Shown one piece after another: positions 45,856 through 59,487 of a stretch of DNA of 64,000 nt (positions within the stretch are counted from its first letter, which is position 1; each line of letters opens with the position of its first letter). The notes under the pieces are model-generated. The model saw only the letters and a program-made list of their open reading frames with translations. It had not been told where the DNA came from and made no database searches. Source of the stretch: Antennarius striatus (Eukaryota; Chordata; Actinopteri; Lophiiformes; Antennariidae); the NCBI RefSeq assembly GCF_040054535.1, contig NC_090780.1, positions 13,367,501 to 13,431,500 on the forward strand. Reading direction: 5' to 3'. The position numbers and the translations under genes are program-made.

Positions 45856-46120
45856 CCGACTTCATTAATCCTGGAGGAAATTGCACATATCCACTGCTCA
45901 GGCATTACATAATGAATAAATACTGGATAAATACCAGGAGAAAAACAAACACTGACATCACAGGACATACCACAAGACATACACTACACTAACAGACACA
46001 TGCAGCATGAACAGGACATATGCTAAACTATAACTAAAATATAAACAGTATAAAATAAAGTAAAATAAAATGGCATGAATAAAAATAAAAAGTGCAAATG
46101 AAAATTAGCAGGAGGCCCAC
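45856..46120 (-). mobile_element. Retroposon 3' region that seeded the GATA repeat
   Basis: Read on the minus strand, the segment ends in AATTTCCTCCAGGATTAATG immediately before the TATC run. Teleost LINE/SINE tails of the form aatttccc..ggattaataaag commonly carry TATC repeats. The upstream A-rich part is compatible with a LINE 3' UTR. Family not assignable. Confidence 0.45.
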
Positions 46121-47339
46121 ATGGTGGGTAAGGTACACCCTTCTTACAATGTAAGGCATCACTATCTAATATCATAACATCTAATATCTATCTAATATCC
46201 ATCTAATATCACAATTGTACAAAAATATAAGGCGTCATTATCTAATATCACAACATCACAACACCTTGGCCCCACTACACTGCAGTACAGGCTGGCATCC
46301 CATCTTCTCCCCTCCATTTTTTGGAATTATGGTTATTGGAAAGTCATAATTCTGTCTTCATACGATGTTAAATCTTGGAGAAACTATCTATGGAAATTAA
46401 AAAGAGATGTTTTTTATTTTTTACATGATTTCTTATTTACTTCAGAGTCGGTCATGAAGATGAACTAATGAAATTGTAACATAATTCCAAGAAAATAAAA
46501 TCAATTCTTCATTTGCATGACAGAAACTCCCATATGAAAAAATATATCAGGTCTGTCAATAATACCAAAAGGATGTTTTGTTGTCTAGTAGCTTATTGTT
46601 CATTCTTCTAAATAGATGACTGGTAATGTGTTATTCTGGGAATGAAATTCCACGAACAACAGACATCCAGAGCTTTTCATTCAGGAAGATCAAACAGTTT
46701 TGACAATTTAATAATCTTAGCCAAACTGGGAAAAGTAACTGTTCACATAATGATTCAAACAACTCTCTCTGCAATAGGAATAAGCAAATAAAAATGCAGC
46801 TCTGGGTTTATTTTTTTAATCAGTGCTTTTATGTGTCTCAGGAAGATGCAGGTAGACCTGGTGGGATGCTTCTCTCCTCATATTTAGCCTCACCTTCAGC
46901 AATGTGGAGAAATGACAAGCATGAAACATGGTTGGAATATTCTATGCTCAGAGAAAGTGATAAATCCTGCAGGATTTGGACTGGGATTTTTTTTCACTCC
47001 AGTGTTGAGAACAGTCTTGATGGGATTATTTTTTGAATCCTACTTGTAATATGTCAATGCCAGCTAGAATAAAATTAAAATTCGATGCTATGAACCAACT
47101 TATTGAGGAAGAAAGTACAGAACATGTATTAATCAGTACGTCAATATAACTTGAATGAATCAAAGTGGGTCACATTTCTGTAAAAATCATCATCAACGAA
47201 TGCAAAAAGATTATAATATCATTCAGTGTCAGTGATTCATATTTGATTGTCTTTCATCAGTTCAAAAGAAGTTAATCTTTTACAGCCTTTAAATAACTTG
47301 GGATTAAATATAACAGAGAAAAGAACTTGAAATAACACT
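46121..47339. other. Spacer, nothing recognised
   Basis: AT-rich; a few direct repeats of ctaatatc at 46,165-46,240. No gene. Confidence 0.5.
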
Positions 47340-47700
47340 TCAAAAAAACGGTATTGCTACTTTCAACACTAATATTACTAACACAGTAATGGCAAAAATC
47401 TCATTAGTATCCTCAACACTACTATTAATAATGCTGGCAACAATACTATTATTACTTTCAACGACACTATTGATTAATATGCAATTACTACTTAGAACTC
47501 TACTATTAATAATGCAACCAATCGTATTACTTTTATTATTACAGTAATAATTTTTTTCACTTCAAAATCAGCTACTATCATTAATAGTACCAACAAGACT
47601 AAGGATTCTCTCTATGCTGCTATCAGTAATACTGCCAACAGTACCATTACTACTTTCAACACTAACACTGCCAAACGTATTGATGCTGTGTCTAACAGTA
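47340..47700. repeat. Degenerate minisatellite-like tract
   Basis: Repeated variants of 'tactttcaacactactattaataatgc', spaced roughly 60 bases, five or six times with heavy divergence. The last unit runs into duplicated block A1. Confidence 0.55.
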
Positions 47701-47846
47701 CTATTGTTAATACTTATTAAAACTACCATTAATGATGGTAATTTTGGATGATGTGTTTTGCTGATATGGTGGGCCCCATCGTACATTGTAAAGACATTTC
47801 ATCCTTCTAATTGTAAGAATAACACTCTGGCTCCACCACAGTGTAA
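47668..47846. repeat. Duplicated block A, copy 1
   Basis: From CTGCCAAACGTATTGATGCT to CCACCACAGTGTAA; about 90 % identical by eye to 48,600-48,779. Confidence 0.85.
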
Positions 47847-48482
47847 CACAAGCCATCTACTCCCATTCGGTCATCTGCTTGATAATCAAGTAACTGTAAG
47901 AAAAGCACAGTAGATAAGTAACATACCTGGACTCACATTCTCCCAGCTGCAGCATTTACTGCCCATTATTTACAGAAGGCTCAACGTGGTAGGTCTGGCA
48001 GCCCTGCTGGTGCAAAACAGGAAAACTAGTTAAATGCTGCCAATGTGAAGATTCCAACAGGGCAAAAATATTTCAAATGAAAAGAGATGCAGTTATAAGT
48101 GATGTAAGAACCCACATAACTCCATGCAAAGCTCCTTGAAGAAGAAGAAAAATAAAGGATAAACACATTCTCCCATAATGGTTGATAACTTCATATGTGT
48201 ATCATTTTGTCAACACACTGTGTGACCAGAGAGAACTAAAAATGTTTATTTAAGGACACAACAGATGAAAATTATTTCTGATATTCGGTACATGTTTTTA
48301 TCAGTTTTAAGTCATAAGGCATGCTTTACATCATGCTTGTCTGGGTGGTCTAAGATTCATGTTACTGTGATAATCATAATAAGTCACATGACATCTAGTA
48401 TATTCTGGTTGTTGTTTTCTTGTTGTAATTGGAACATTATGTTCCAACAACAGTGTTTTGCTCAACTTGTTGCAGTCAGGAA

Positions 48483-48600
48483 AACAACAATTGTTGTTGC
48501 ATTCACAGCTTCACTGGGAGATATTTAGCTGTCAAAAACCGTCTCCACACTAATTAGTTATTATCTAACAAGTATTCAAGGCCTTTTCTTCCTCTTGTGC
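48483..48600. repeat. Duplicated block B, copy 1
   Basis: From ACAACAATTGTTGTTGCATT to TTCTTCCTCTTGTGC; about 95 % identical by eye to 48,777-48,894. Confidence 0.88.
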
Positions 48601-48779
48601 TGCCAAACATATTGATGCTGCGTCTAACAGTACTATTCTTAAGAATTGTTAAAACTATCATTAATGATGGTAATTTTGGATGATGTGTTTTGCCAATATG
48701 GTGGGCCCCATCTTACATTGTAAAGACATTTCATCCTCCCAATTGCATCAATAACACTCTGGTTCCACCACAGTGTAAA
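48600..48779. repeat. Duplicated block A, copy 2
   Basis: Second copy of block A, lying exactly between the two copies of block B. Confidence 0.85.
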
Positions 48780-48894
48780 CAACAATTGTTGTTGCATTCA
48801 CAGCTTCACTGGGAGATATTTAGCTCTCAAAAACTGTCTCCACACTAATTAGTTATTATCTGAAAGCATTCAAGGCCTTTTCTTCCTCTTGTGC
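48777..48894. repeat. Duplicated block B, copy 2
   Basis: Second copy of block B, abutting A2. No open frame is shared between copies. Confidence 0.88.
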
Positions 48895-49737
48895 CACAGA
48901 TGGGATACAAACAGGATCTCACAATGGATCATTGTGTGGTAAAGACAGTGTGACTACACTTTCCTGGGTGTGCCACTGCGATGGCTGATGAGAGGGGATG
49001 AACAGACTATGGACAGATCACCTTTGCTGACTTTTGTGTAATAAACACAAACAAAAGCAGAATCCACCCCACTGTCATGCTGAATCTCCATCAGGCATCT
49101 GTGTCACAGCTGCTGTGTCTGCTCTCTATGACTCTTCTCCTTAGAGGAGGAGGTAATATAATAGGCCCTGACAAACTATACCTCACTAGCAGAGCTATCA
49201 AAGACAATAGTGAGACAACACACACAAAACACAGCTTTGATAGGCAGACATAGACAAACACACTACAAGAACGCTTTAAAAAATTTTCAGAGCTTCTGTG
49301 AAGAGAGCTGTGGATATAGAAAAGATGTTTGGGTATCACAAGTTCAGCAAAGACTTCAAACATGATTTCCTAAATCATTCCTGGTGGCAAATCAGGAAAA
49401 CACAAGATGTATTTCCACTTCTTTATTTCCTTTACATGGGGAATGAGACAAATACAATGTCCCTCATAGTTTTTAATAGCTTAGGTAGACCCGTCAGAGT
49501 CACGGGGCATTGTTCCACCTCTTTTTAGTGTAATCAATCTTCCTATTTCTCAAGATGTTGGTGTTGCTGAGTGTTTTCCAACATAAGAGCTTCATACTGA
49601 TGCATCCTTTCAGGAGCATTTTGTCAGATACAGTATGTTCCTGAAATCCAGAATCAAACTCTTCTTTGCCAGGTTGTAAAAGTTGCTTTTGCTGTTGTTG
49701 CTGTTAGGATATTTATAATATAATGATGATAGTAGTC
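48895..49737. other. Spacer, nothing recognised
   Basis: No gene or defined repeat. Confidence 0.45.
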
Positions 49738-50165
49738 TTGATGAGTTCTAACCTGCCCATAGGTATGATTGTGTGCATGAGTGGTTGTTTGTCTTCCAAG
49801 TGGATCCGCGATGGCAATGGAGACATGTCCAGAGTGTTCCCTGCCTTTCGTCAATAGTCAGGTGGGATAGGCTCCAACCCCTGTGACCCTCAAAGCGAAA
49901 GACGCGGATGTACACAAGATGATTATGGTCATTCTCTGGCTTCGTCCCGCCTCCAGAAACAAGCAGCTTAGATGGATTGGTCACACCAAATTGACTGTAG
50001 GTGTCAGCATGTGCACGAGTCGTTGTTAGTCTTTCATGTGGCCCTGTGATGAGCTGGCATCTTTTCTAGGGTGCACCCCACCTTTTGCCTGTAGCCAGCT
50101 GGATAGGCTGCAGCAGATATGTGTCTTGTAAGGGGAAAAAGCTGCTGTATAAGAAAAAGGATGGA
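49738..50165 (+). mobile_element. Two decayed short-retroposon copies in tandem
   Basis: Two successive runs of the family order 'gtaggtgtgagtg .. ggccctg .. ctggc .. gggataggctcca/ctggataggctgca' at about 49,738-49,910 and 49,920-50,165, each with the bodies diverged. Orientation plus. Confidence 0.6.
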
Positions 50166-50181
50166 GGGACAGGTCTGAGCA

Positions 50182-50290
50182 GCATGGTGGCACGGTGGGT
50201 AGCGCTGTTGCCTCACAGCAAGACGGTACCTGTTTGGATTTCTGCTGCACCTCAAAAACAGGGTTTGACCAGCAAAAGGAAGCAGTGCCA
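50182..50290 (+). mobile_element. 5' part of a short retroposon
   Basis: GGCACGGTGGGTAGCGCTGT and TGCCTCACAGCAAGACGG match the tRNA-like 5' start of the teleost family (normally followed by a ggttcgaatcc B box, here diverged). Confidence 0.6.
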
Positions 50291-50629
50291 TCTATGACAA
50301 GCATGAAGCCCACATACTGAAACAAAAAGAAATGATGTGAGCCATGATGGACTTCAGGCCTGATGTCCTTAAACTGGTGCTGTTATCTTGGGATGTTGAA
50401 AAATACACAAACTTGGGTTTGTGTGTTTGTCATTTTGTGAAGGGTTGTAATATCAAAGCTGTGGGCTGTCCAAGATGAGTCCCTTCCTGAAATCCACTGA
50501 AAGTCTGTGGTGTTGGTTGAGGAAGGAAATGAGATTTCTTAACATTTCTTGACAGACTTTGGTAGCAAATCTGGTACTGTCAGAAGAGTGTGTTTAACCG
50601 ACTGTTCAAAAATATAGGATATATATATT

Positions 50630-50737
50630 CATTCATTCATCTTCTAACCCGCTTAATCCGCAAACGCAGGTCGCGGGGGAGCCGGCAGTCTCAGGGCGTG
50701 AGGCAGGGGACACTCCGGGCACGACGCCAGTGCACCG

Positions 50738-50741
<4 letters not shown>
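50630..50741 (-). mobile_element. Short-retroposon 3' part, minus strand
   Basis: Reverse complement of the 36,180-36,300 copy: ctggcgtcgtgcccgg, cctcacgccctg, gctcccccgcgacctg, gcggattaagcgggtta. It ends directly in the TA microsatellite. Confidence 0.8.
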
Positions 50742-51686
<945 letters not shown>

Positions 51687-51747
51687 ATGTCAACAAAATT
51701 CAAGAAAGACAAGGAGATCATAGCGGATTATGAGATCCAAGTGAAAG
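51687..51747 (+). CDS. srgap3: srgap3 coding exon 1 (start of F-BAR protein)
   Basis: 61 bases coding MSTKFKKDKEIIADYEIQVK plus one base, then donor GTATGG. KFKKDKEIIA(E/D)YE.Q(I/V)K is the invariant start of the SLIT-ROBO Rho GTPase activating proteins; exon 1 ends at this position and phase in vertebrate srGAP genes. The full protein has an F-BAR membrane-bending domain, a RhoGAP domain acting on Rac1/Cdc42 and an SH3 domain, and works in neurite and spine shaping; those exons lie to the right of the window. srGAP1, 2 and 3 are too alike here to separate by sequence; the divergent thumpd3 neighbour favours srgap3. Confidence 0.85.
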
Positions 51748-52854
51748 GTATGGCGTGAACCCGGTGTCCGCCTTGCGTGCATTGTCTCTGCAGACGCGTC
51801 CGCCGCCCGACCCGCAGCCTGTCGTGATGCGTGCCTTCGCTTTTGTCCTTTCGTCTCGTCCGGCGTCTTGTCACTATTATGTGTTGAAACGGGAAGCATC
51901 AGCTTCACCCTTTGCATTTTAACGACCCTCCGGCTGCTGCAGGTAAACTGTGACAGCCAAGCCAGTGACAAGGCTTCATCTTTATTTCCGCCCAAGCCAG
52001 AGAGAGGTCTGACACGGTTCGGATGTTAGTTCTGCAGTTTTATTCCTGAGTGGAATGAAACCTGTGTTACAGGAACGATGGGGGTCTGGCTTCATCATTT
52101 CACTCCATTCTTTCACAATTTGAGGCCTGCATGAGACTGGTGTGGTCTAAGATGAGCAAATATTTAGAAATAGATTCAATGCAAACATTTGAGTACATGT
52201 TCATTTCCTACATTGACTGTCTCTGACAGGTTTGTGATCATGCATTCAGGTTTAATCCGCATGATCAGGCCAGTGATTGGCTGTTGTCTCTCATTCCTCT
52301 CACCTGGCTGGGGTTTAATATCACCTTTGATTCCTTTTGCACACTTTAACCTTTATGATTCTGACTTTATGAGTGTTTCAGCATTCTAATCAACTAACAT
52401 CGTACAGATTATATTATTAACCTTGTGACATGGGTCTAAATGTTTTATTAGTGAAGGATGCAACTGGAAAGTTGTGTTTACATTTTTATTTGTCTACAAG
52501 ACATCTAATAAACGGTTGTGAATGGATTTTGAAGACATTCTGTTTGGTGGTGGACCTGAGGCCAAGGAGGAGTTGATCGAACTTGGTAGTAGATCTGGGT
52601 GCTGTTGCAGATTCTAGATCAGTTTTTCACTTTCTGTAAGATCCGGAATTTTTTTCGACAGTTTGAAAAAAATAAAATAAAAATTTTTAACAATGAAAAA
52701 TAAGGATAGACCGATTCAAATAAACACCCAAACATGGGAGCAGCACTACCCACTGTGCTACCATGCTGCCTTATTGCTCCAACATTATGTGCAGTTGGTT
52801 CCAGATCTGTATCTGGGATATTAAAATATTTATTTGAAGGGGGGTAATACTGGG
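51748..52854. other. Intron stretch, nothing recognised
   Basis: The first ~150 bases are still CpG-rich; the rest is AT-rich without gene or repeat. Confidence 0.5.
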
Positions 52855-53205
52855 CCACACTATGGTAAATGGCTGAGCAGTAGGTATCGCTTTTGCCGTA
52901 CAGCAAGGCGGTCTCAGGTTGGAGTCCCGCTCTGTTTGGAGTTTGTATGTTCAACCCGTGTCTGAGTGGGTTCTCTCAGGGTTCTCCGGCTCCCTCCCAC
53001 CTCCACAATCATGCGGTTCAGGTTAATTGGCCAGTTTCAAAGTGTCTGTAGGTGTGAGTGTGTGTGTGTGTGTCTGGTTGTCGGCGTTTCTGTGTGGCCC
53101 TGTGCTTCACTGGCGTTGTGGCCAAAGTTTCCCTGCCTCATGCTCTTAGTCACCTGGGATAGGCTCCAGCTCCCCGCAACCCGCTACAGCAGATGAATCG
53201 GTAAG
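52855..53205 (+). mobile_element. Near full-length teleost short retroposon (tRNA-like 5' end)
   Basis: Order of blocks: 'ggtatcgcttttgccgtaca' and 'gcaaggcggtctcagg' with a diverged polymerase III B box (GGTTGGAGTCCC against GGTTCRANTCC), 'gtttggagtttgtatgttc', 'ctgagtgggttctctcaggg', 'ggttaattggccag', a TG tract, 'ggccctgtgcttcactggcg', then 'gggataggctccagctcccc' and 'gcaacccgctacagcagatg'. Likely a tRNA-derived SINE with a LINE-type tail; the family name is not certain. Confidence 0.75.
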
Positions 53206-55099
53206 AAGATATACAGTATGTATGTATGTATGCACGATGGTAACAGAGATGGTTAAGGACATGGCACTGTCACCAACATGTAGGTATTCAGTCACATAAA
53301 CTGATTTGAGAAGTTCTACTGTATCTTGACAAAACACAGATAGAAAGTGATCATCATGTTAATCATATTTTGATGGATAACTCATTAACTATGGATCATA
53401 AACACATGACTCAAAATGCTACCAATCCTTTTCCAGGGTCACGAAAGTAGCTAGTATGACTCAATTAGGAATGACGCAGAGTTGTGTCAGTCATCATAAC
53501 GGTGATACACAAGTTAGAGTTAGTCTAAATCTTTTTGTTGGCTCTTATTTTGACACACCTGAACAGTATTTTCCTGTTTGGGTTTTAGTGACAATGGAAT
53601 TGTGGGGGGTGTGTGTGTGTGGGGGGGGAGGCGCTGTTTAAATAATTCATGATTAATAATAAATGACAAGACACTTAATTGTGACAGATTATTCATCTGT
53701 GTAATGTAAAAATGAGGGATGTATTTTATATAGGGGGCTCCTTATGAGTAGGTATTTCATAAGGGAATCTAGGGTTTAGTTTCAATCTCTGGGACTCACT
53801 CTTGGCACACTCACTGGTGGTGGTTTCACTATTTATATGCCTCGCGGGCCTAAGCTGATCACCCTTAGAGTCATATAGCGGTCCAGAGCTCGATCTCAGC
53901 CAGGATGAGCAGGTGGAGTTTATGGTGGTTCAGCTTCTCCTCTCACTCTTGAATCTCAGTAATGTCTTTTGCTAAATCAGACTCTAACATGTAAACATGT
54001 CTTGTTCTACAGTACAAGTGCCACTTCCATTCTACCCCAGGCCATTTTTTGGTAATTCAGACATTCATTATTCAGCCTAGAGTCGCCTTTGCCTGGGGAG
54101 GGTTGCTCTGGTTCTATACAGCCAGGCTCTGGCTGCTTTTGTTAGCATTAGCGAGGGTCGTTGAACTGTGTGAGGAGGAAGGATGTTAATTTATGGAGAA
54201 TGCTGCTCGTTCTTCAATCACAGCTGGTGTGTTGCATTGCCTACAGACATGAAGGGCTCACCCCCTGAGAGTCCACTGCCTCACAACAATGGCGATGTTA
54301 TGAGTTCAGGCAGGCATTAAGCAATCTGTAATGAAATTCAGTTGGGAAATTGCACCTGTCTTATTCTGACTTATTGCTCTACGGGTAATGTATATGTGGC
54401 AGAAGGGGCCAAATCACCAGTGGGTCATTGATTAGATCAAAACAAGATCACACTGCCTCTTTTTGTTATGGATGAAGTCTCATGAAAAATTTGATTTGCA
54501 TCAGCAGTCATTTATAAGAACAACAGAAACAATGCCAGTACAATCACCAAGTATATTTTAAAAGTACAGACTGCAGGTGTGGAATCACATTACAATGTAG
54601 TAATTAATTCCTCTGTTATGCTGTAACCCACTGCTCTGGTAAAACCTGTATGTATGACCGTTAATGCATTCTGGATAACGAATGGCTGCCAAAGCTGAGG
54701 TCTCTTAAGGATGTAGGTGAGGGTGTTCACTTTATTCAAGATGCTCAGCTGGCAGATCCTGCATTAGCATGTCAATAGAGAGGGGTCACACACTGAGGCG
54801 CGAGGGACTGGATGAAAGGATTGGACTCTTCTGCTGACTCGGTTGAAGCTAACTTCTGTTTGCTGGGGAGTTGGAAAGTGTTGCTCTCAGGCTGGGTTAT
54901 CAGCAGCTGTTTGACATTTAGCTTGAGGTTATTGGACTAGAATGTGGCCCGAGCACAAACGCATAGTTCCACATCAGTGCAAAGTAAACATGCAGCAATC
55001 ATAACTTAAGACTAATACCTATAATTTGTTGCTATGGAAACCTCAAATACATTTTTGCTTAAATTTCAAAATATTAAAGGCTTAGGATCTGCCATGCAC
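53206..55099. other. Intron stretch, nothing recognised
   Basis: No gene. A G-rich patch with a TG tract lies at 53,605-53,632. Confidence 0.5.
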
Positions 55100-55195
55100 T
55101 CTTGCCCGTAGTCCGCTGTGATAGGCTCCAGCAACCCCCGAGATTCACCAAAGTGGAACAAGCAGTTTGTAAAATGAATGAATGAATGAATATAT
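55100..55195 (+). mobile_element. Short-retroposon tail
   Basis: TGATAGGCTCCAGCAACCCC followed by an AATG run; 3' scrap of the same family. Confidence 0.65.
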
Positions 55196-55414
55196 GAAGC
55201 AGTTTTAAAATCATGTTGAGGATCCACACTTCACACTTGAAATGGTCAAATTGAATATTTTTACTCAAACTGAGAGAGATTTAAATGAAAAAAAAAAAAA
55301 CTCAAAATGCTGAGCATCACCACTTTTGCATGTCTTTGATGTGGCAGCTAAGCTTCATGAAAAAGTGTTGAATTATTTTTTTGTAGCTCTACCGCAAACA
55401 AAAAAATATCTACG

Positions 55415-55680
55415 AATAGATGGACAGAAGGATAGACAGATGGAAAGACAGACAGATGGAGGGACAGGGGGACCGACAGATGATGATAGAGAGACAGACA
55501 GATAGAGAGACGGAGAGACAGATGATGGATCAAGAGGTGGATAGATTGCAGAGAGAGAGATGGATGGAGGGACAGAGAGATCAACAGATGGAGGGACAGA
55601 GAGATGGACGGATGGAAAGACAGAGTGACAGACAGATTGAGGGACAGAAAGATGGACAGATGGAGGGACAGAGCAGCCCT
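55415..55680. repeat. Degenerate GACA/GATGG low-complexity tract
   Basis: Purine-rich gacaga, gatgga and gagggacag units over about 265 bases; the Arg/Asp/Gln-rich and Ser/Pro/Leu-rich open frames across it are artefacts. Confidence 0.9.
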
Positions 55681-57359
55681 GAGACATGCTGCTGTGCTGA
55701 TATGAAGGATTCGTCACTCGCTCCATCTCTGTTGCCGCTGCAGGTTTCAGGCGGTGCTGCAGAGGGAGATAAACGCTGAAGTGGTTCCTGGTATTTTTTC
55801 TTCCCATTTTCTTTTTCAAAGCAGCAGTGATTACTGAATGTCGCCTGTGGTGTTTTTGTGATCTGAAGTACCCACTGATGTTAACCCAGGTTCATTGTTG
55901 CATGGGGAAATCTGTCTCAAGATCAGATTGTTATCATCTTTGTTAGTTGGCTATTAACACCCTGCTGGGCGGCATGAAGGTGGCTTTGCACAAACTGACA
56001 GGTTGGGAGTTTAAGAGGCGGTTACACTTAGTCACTGTCCGACCAGAATGTATCTGCCAGCATGTTTGCAAAAACCTGTTGTTGACTGAGAGAAAGTGTT
56101 GGTTTGTTTGTGTGGTGTGACTCGCAGAACAGTCATGATGCAGGGAACAGACTCAGTTAAGATAGCTTGCTTTAATGGCTCTCTTTCACTGTCAGGACCC
56201 TTCTTAGATGGTTTGCTTTTTGTTGAGGACAGTTTGGACTCCGTCCAACAGTAACAAAATGAATCTCCAACACCTCACTGGCTAAATAATCTTTCTGCTG
56301 ATTTAAGGGGTTGTGTGCTTTGCTATTTTTAATGATCTTCTTGTGTTTATTTCCATTCTTTATGCAAAAAGTTGGTCATGAGTTTCATGTTCATGTTCAG
56401 TTGAGTGTCATAGGGGAAGTGGGATGAGAGATTAAGATAATTCTCATACCCTCTACCAAATTTATTATGTCTTTTTTTTTTCAGTATTGAATTGTTTGTC
56501 ATTTAGCATTGAGTGATATGGAATGCTATAACTTCACAAATGTAAAAGTATTGAACACTTTAATGGATTGATTTGGTCACGGAATTACTGAAATTTGCTG
56601 GTGGTGTACTTTTTAAAAGTGTGTTTACTCATTATAGCAATCCAACGTATTAACCAAGTGTTAGACCAACAACAAGATTCACATTGGGCTGTAATTCTTC
56701 TAAAAACAACTAAAAACAAACGGATAAAAACAAATTGACAGTTAACTTAGCTGTCATCTTCAGTCTGCCACCATAAATCACGACTCTCTTAGTGACTCTG
56801 CTCCAGCCTCTGTGAAACTCCAATGGAAGCAGCTGCCAGAACAAACTGAGAGTTTGTTCTGGCCTTTCCACAAGGATTCAACAGATAATCAGCCTTTCAT
56901 GAAATGTGCGATCTGCCAGGCATTGATTGTTATTTAACACAGTCTCAGAATACTTCTTTTTTTGGTTTGTCTATTGACACTGATAAATAGACAAGTCATT
57001 TAAACAGCAACAAAACAGTCTCATAGTTATTTGGTGTCAGTTAGAGCATGGTGTCTCTTTTCATTCTATTCAGTTGTCTATGGTGAAATAATTTCATAAG
57101 AGCTCTCTGGAGAAATGTAGTTTTCAAAAACACATACTATTACAGTCTAGTAATGTGCTGCTGTTTGATGAGGCCTTAAAATCTACCCAGGAGACTTTTA
57201 ATTTATATCAATTGATCTGACAAACCAGACGAGCGTTAAATAATAAGTAATGTATGAATTGATGCTTGTTTTGTACCCTCTTGTATTTTCTCAAGTAGAA
57301 TAATAAAAACAAGTCTTTGACAAAAGTAAACTAATGAAATTGATGGTTACTACTGTTTG
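55681..57359. other. Intron stretch, no gene
   Basis: Only a perfect hairpin at 56,835-56,863 stands out. Confidence 0.5.
56835..56863. repeat. Perfect 13-bp inverted repeat, 3-base loop
   Basis: GCCAGAACAAACT and AGTTTGTTCTGGC around GAG. Confidence 0.92.
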
Positions 57360-58225
57360 TGTTATACTTCACATGGGTTTTGTCAAACTGAAATCAACTG
57401 GATCAGTAATTATTCATCTAAGAGAATGCAATCATTGTTTACTAACTTTTTTTTTTTTGTGCTAAATTCTTACATTGTAGAGTACCCCAGGGGAGCAGCC
57501 TTGGACCGTTACTCTTCTCTATATTTATCATTGCAGTGCAGCACTACTTTTTTTTTTTTTACAGCTCTTGCAAATATGGTATATACGTACTTTGTATCTA
57601 CTGATGTAATTGAACTGGTAAATACTCTTTGAATCTGAATGAATGACTACAACCACTGCTCGTCTGTATATCTGACAACAGATCTATCTTGAAATGTCAC
57701 AAATAATATTAATCAACTGTGTTTGTGACTAAAAGCTTTAGATATTAAACAGGATAAAGAAGCAACACTGCTTTTTGTCACAATCCATGAGCAGCTATCA
57801 TGTAACAAGCATATTAGTACTGATAATATAATAAACAAAACAAGTAGAGGGACATCATAAATTCATCAGCATTCTTATAGTAACACAGATGTTAATGTTG
57901 TTTCACCTCAATTACTGCTTGGCACTCAGGGCAGATGGAAGTAAAGCTTCACTGTTAGGTGTGAGGCAAACAGACCGAGCATAGCGGTTTGTCATGGCTC
58001 AGACTGGAGGACTGGTTGACATGAAATCTAATCACTTCCTTTCGAAATATTTGTCCCAGGAAGCACCTTAATTGTTTGGACTCACAAACAAACGATATTA
58101 AAGAAGGACATGGCCATACTGTCAGCAGGCTAGTGGACGCTTCATGCAACATTTTTATCCTTCACAGCCTCAGAATGTGGAATAAGGTACCAAATTGAGT
58201 GGAGTGGTACCAAAAAAACTGGAGT
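57360..58225 (+). pseudogene. Decayed LINE reverse transcriptase (L2/Rex1-like)
   Basis: Scattered over shifting frames: GFCQTEINWISNY..KRMQSL (57,374-57,450), VPQGSSLGPLLFSIFI (RT motif B region, 57,483-57,530), KALDIKQDKEATLLFV followed by TIHEQLSCNKHI (57,735-57,810), and a final AWNKVPN-like match (58,168-58,195). The order fits a Jockey/L2-type RT C-terminal half. Several frameshifts and stops; the FADD region is lost. No ends found. Confidence 0.65.
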
Positions 58226-59336
58226 GGAAAACATAATTTCCCCATTGTGTGGACGAATAAAGGTGGATTATTATTATTATTATTAAATTGCCACTGAAGC
58301 AGTCAGTAAGGCAACTTCTGAAAACCCCACGAACAGTTATGTCGATTAACAACCGAATGATTATGTAATGTAGAATGTAGTAAATTCAGATGCACAGATA
58401 CACGAGTGGGCCAGTAATTATTTAGTAATAACACCCATGTCAGGGATGAGCTGTGGTTCACACACTGAGTAAAAACCAGAAGAGAAGGAGACGGATGAAG
58501 TGAAATGGTAAAGAAGGAACATGTTAATTAGGTAAGCAATGAATCAAAGAAAAAAGAAAGAGGTTAACTAATTAGAAGAGGGTTCCATTTTCAAATCCCC
58601 AAACCTAGGCAACTTGAATAGTCCACATCAAATTGTTCATTTTTACCACATGTAATATCCTTAAAAATGTGACCTATGTGAAAGCATTTCCTCTGGATGA
58701 CATTATGAAATGTGCTATTCCCCTGTCATGACAGCCAAATGAAAGTATTGTCTTTTGCTTTGCTCAAGGGTTTTTGGGAGGGAGACACTCAAACCACTGT
58801 TACATGAAGTCACCCACATAATCACTCTTTCTTATACTCACATTTGAGAGTGCACAGATTTCTATATCATGAGATGCAGCAATAGTCAAAGTCAGAAATG
58901 AAACCATCCTAGTAGTAGTAACCTTACAAAACAAGGAGAGGGCAGCTACAAAAATAACAGCAGCATGAATATGTCAGTACCCAAGAATATAAGTAGTTAA
59001 GATCTTGTAGTGTAGGCATGAGACCTGTTAAATTAACTTTATTATGGACTAGTGTAATACACATCCCACTAATTACTTTAGATGATTAAAGAGTGCACCT
59101 ATTTAAGACCCACAAATCCCTCTCACTCAGCAGTGATGTTAGAAATAGAAGTAAATGTGGCACAGCAGTCTCATTAGTACTGAGGACCAAAGTTGGGCAT
59201 TAACTGATGATTAGCTTCAGTTCTGATTTATTTGATCATTTCATTTATTATTTAGTATATTCTTATTGAAACAATAGTTTTGTTTGTAAAATCTGTAAAA
59301 AGCCCAATTTTTATTATTAAAGCCCAAAGTTAGATA
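58226..59336. other. Intron stretch, nothing recognised
   Basis: Starts with a short ATT run (58,268-58,285). No gene. Confidence 0.5.
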
Positions 59337-59487
59337 CTTGAATTCAGGGGTCCCCAAACTAAGGCCCGCGGGCCGGATGTGGCCTGCCTCCATATTTGTC
59401 ACGGCTCCCTGAACAGTACCAGAAAAATGCTCCCTGACTAAACGGTTCCAGAGCTGATTGATCCAAAATGGAAATGGCACCTTGTAT

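Noticed and set aside
55348..55819. Ser/Pro/Leu-rich 148-codon frame and Arg/Asp/Gln-rich frame
   Set aside because: Both arise from the GACA/GATGG low-complexity tract.
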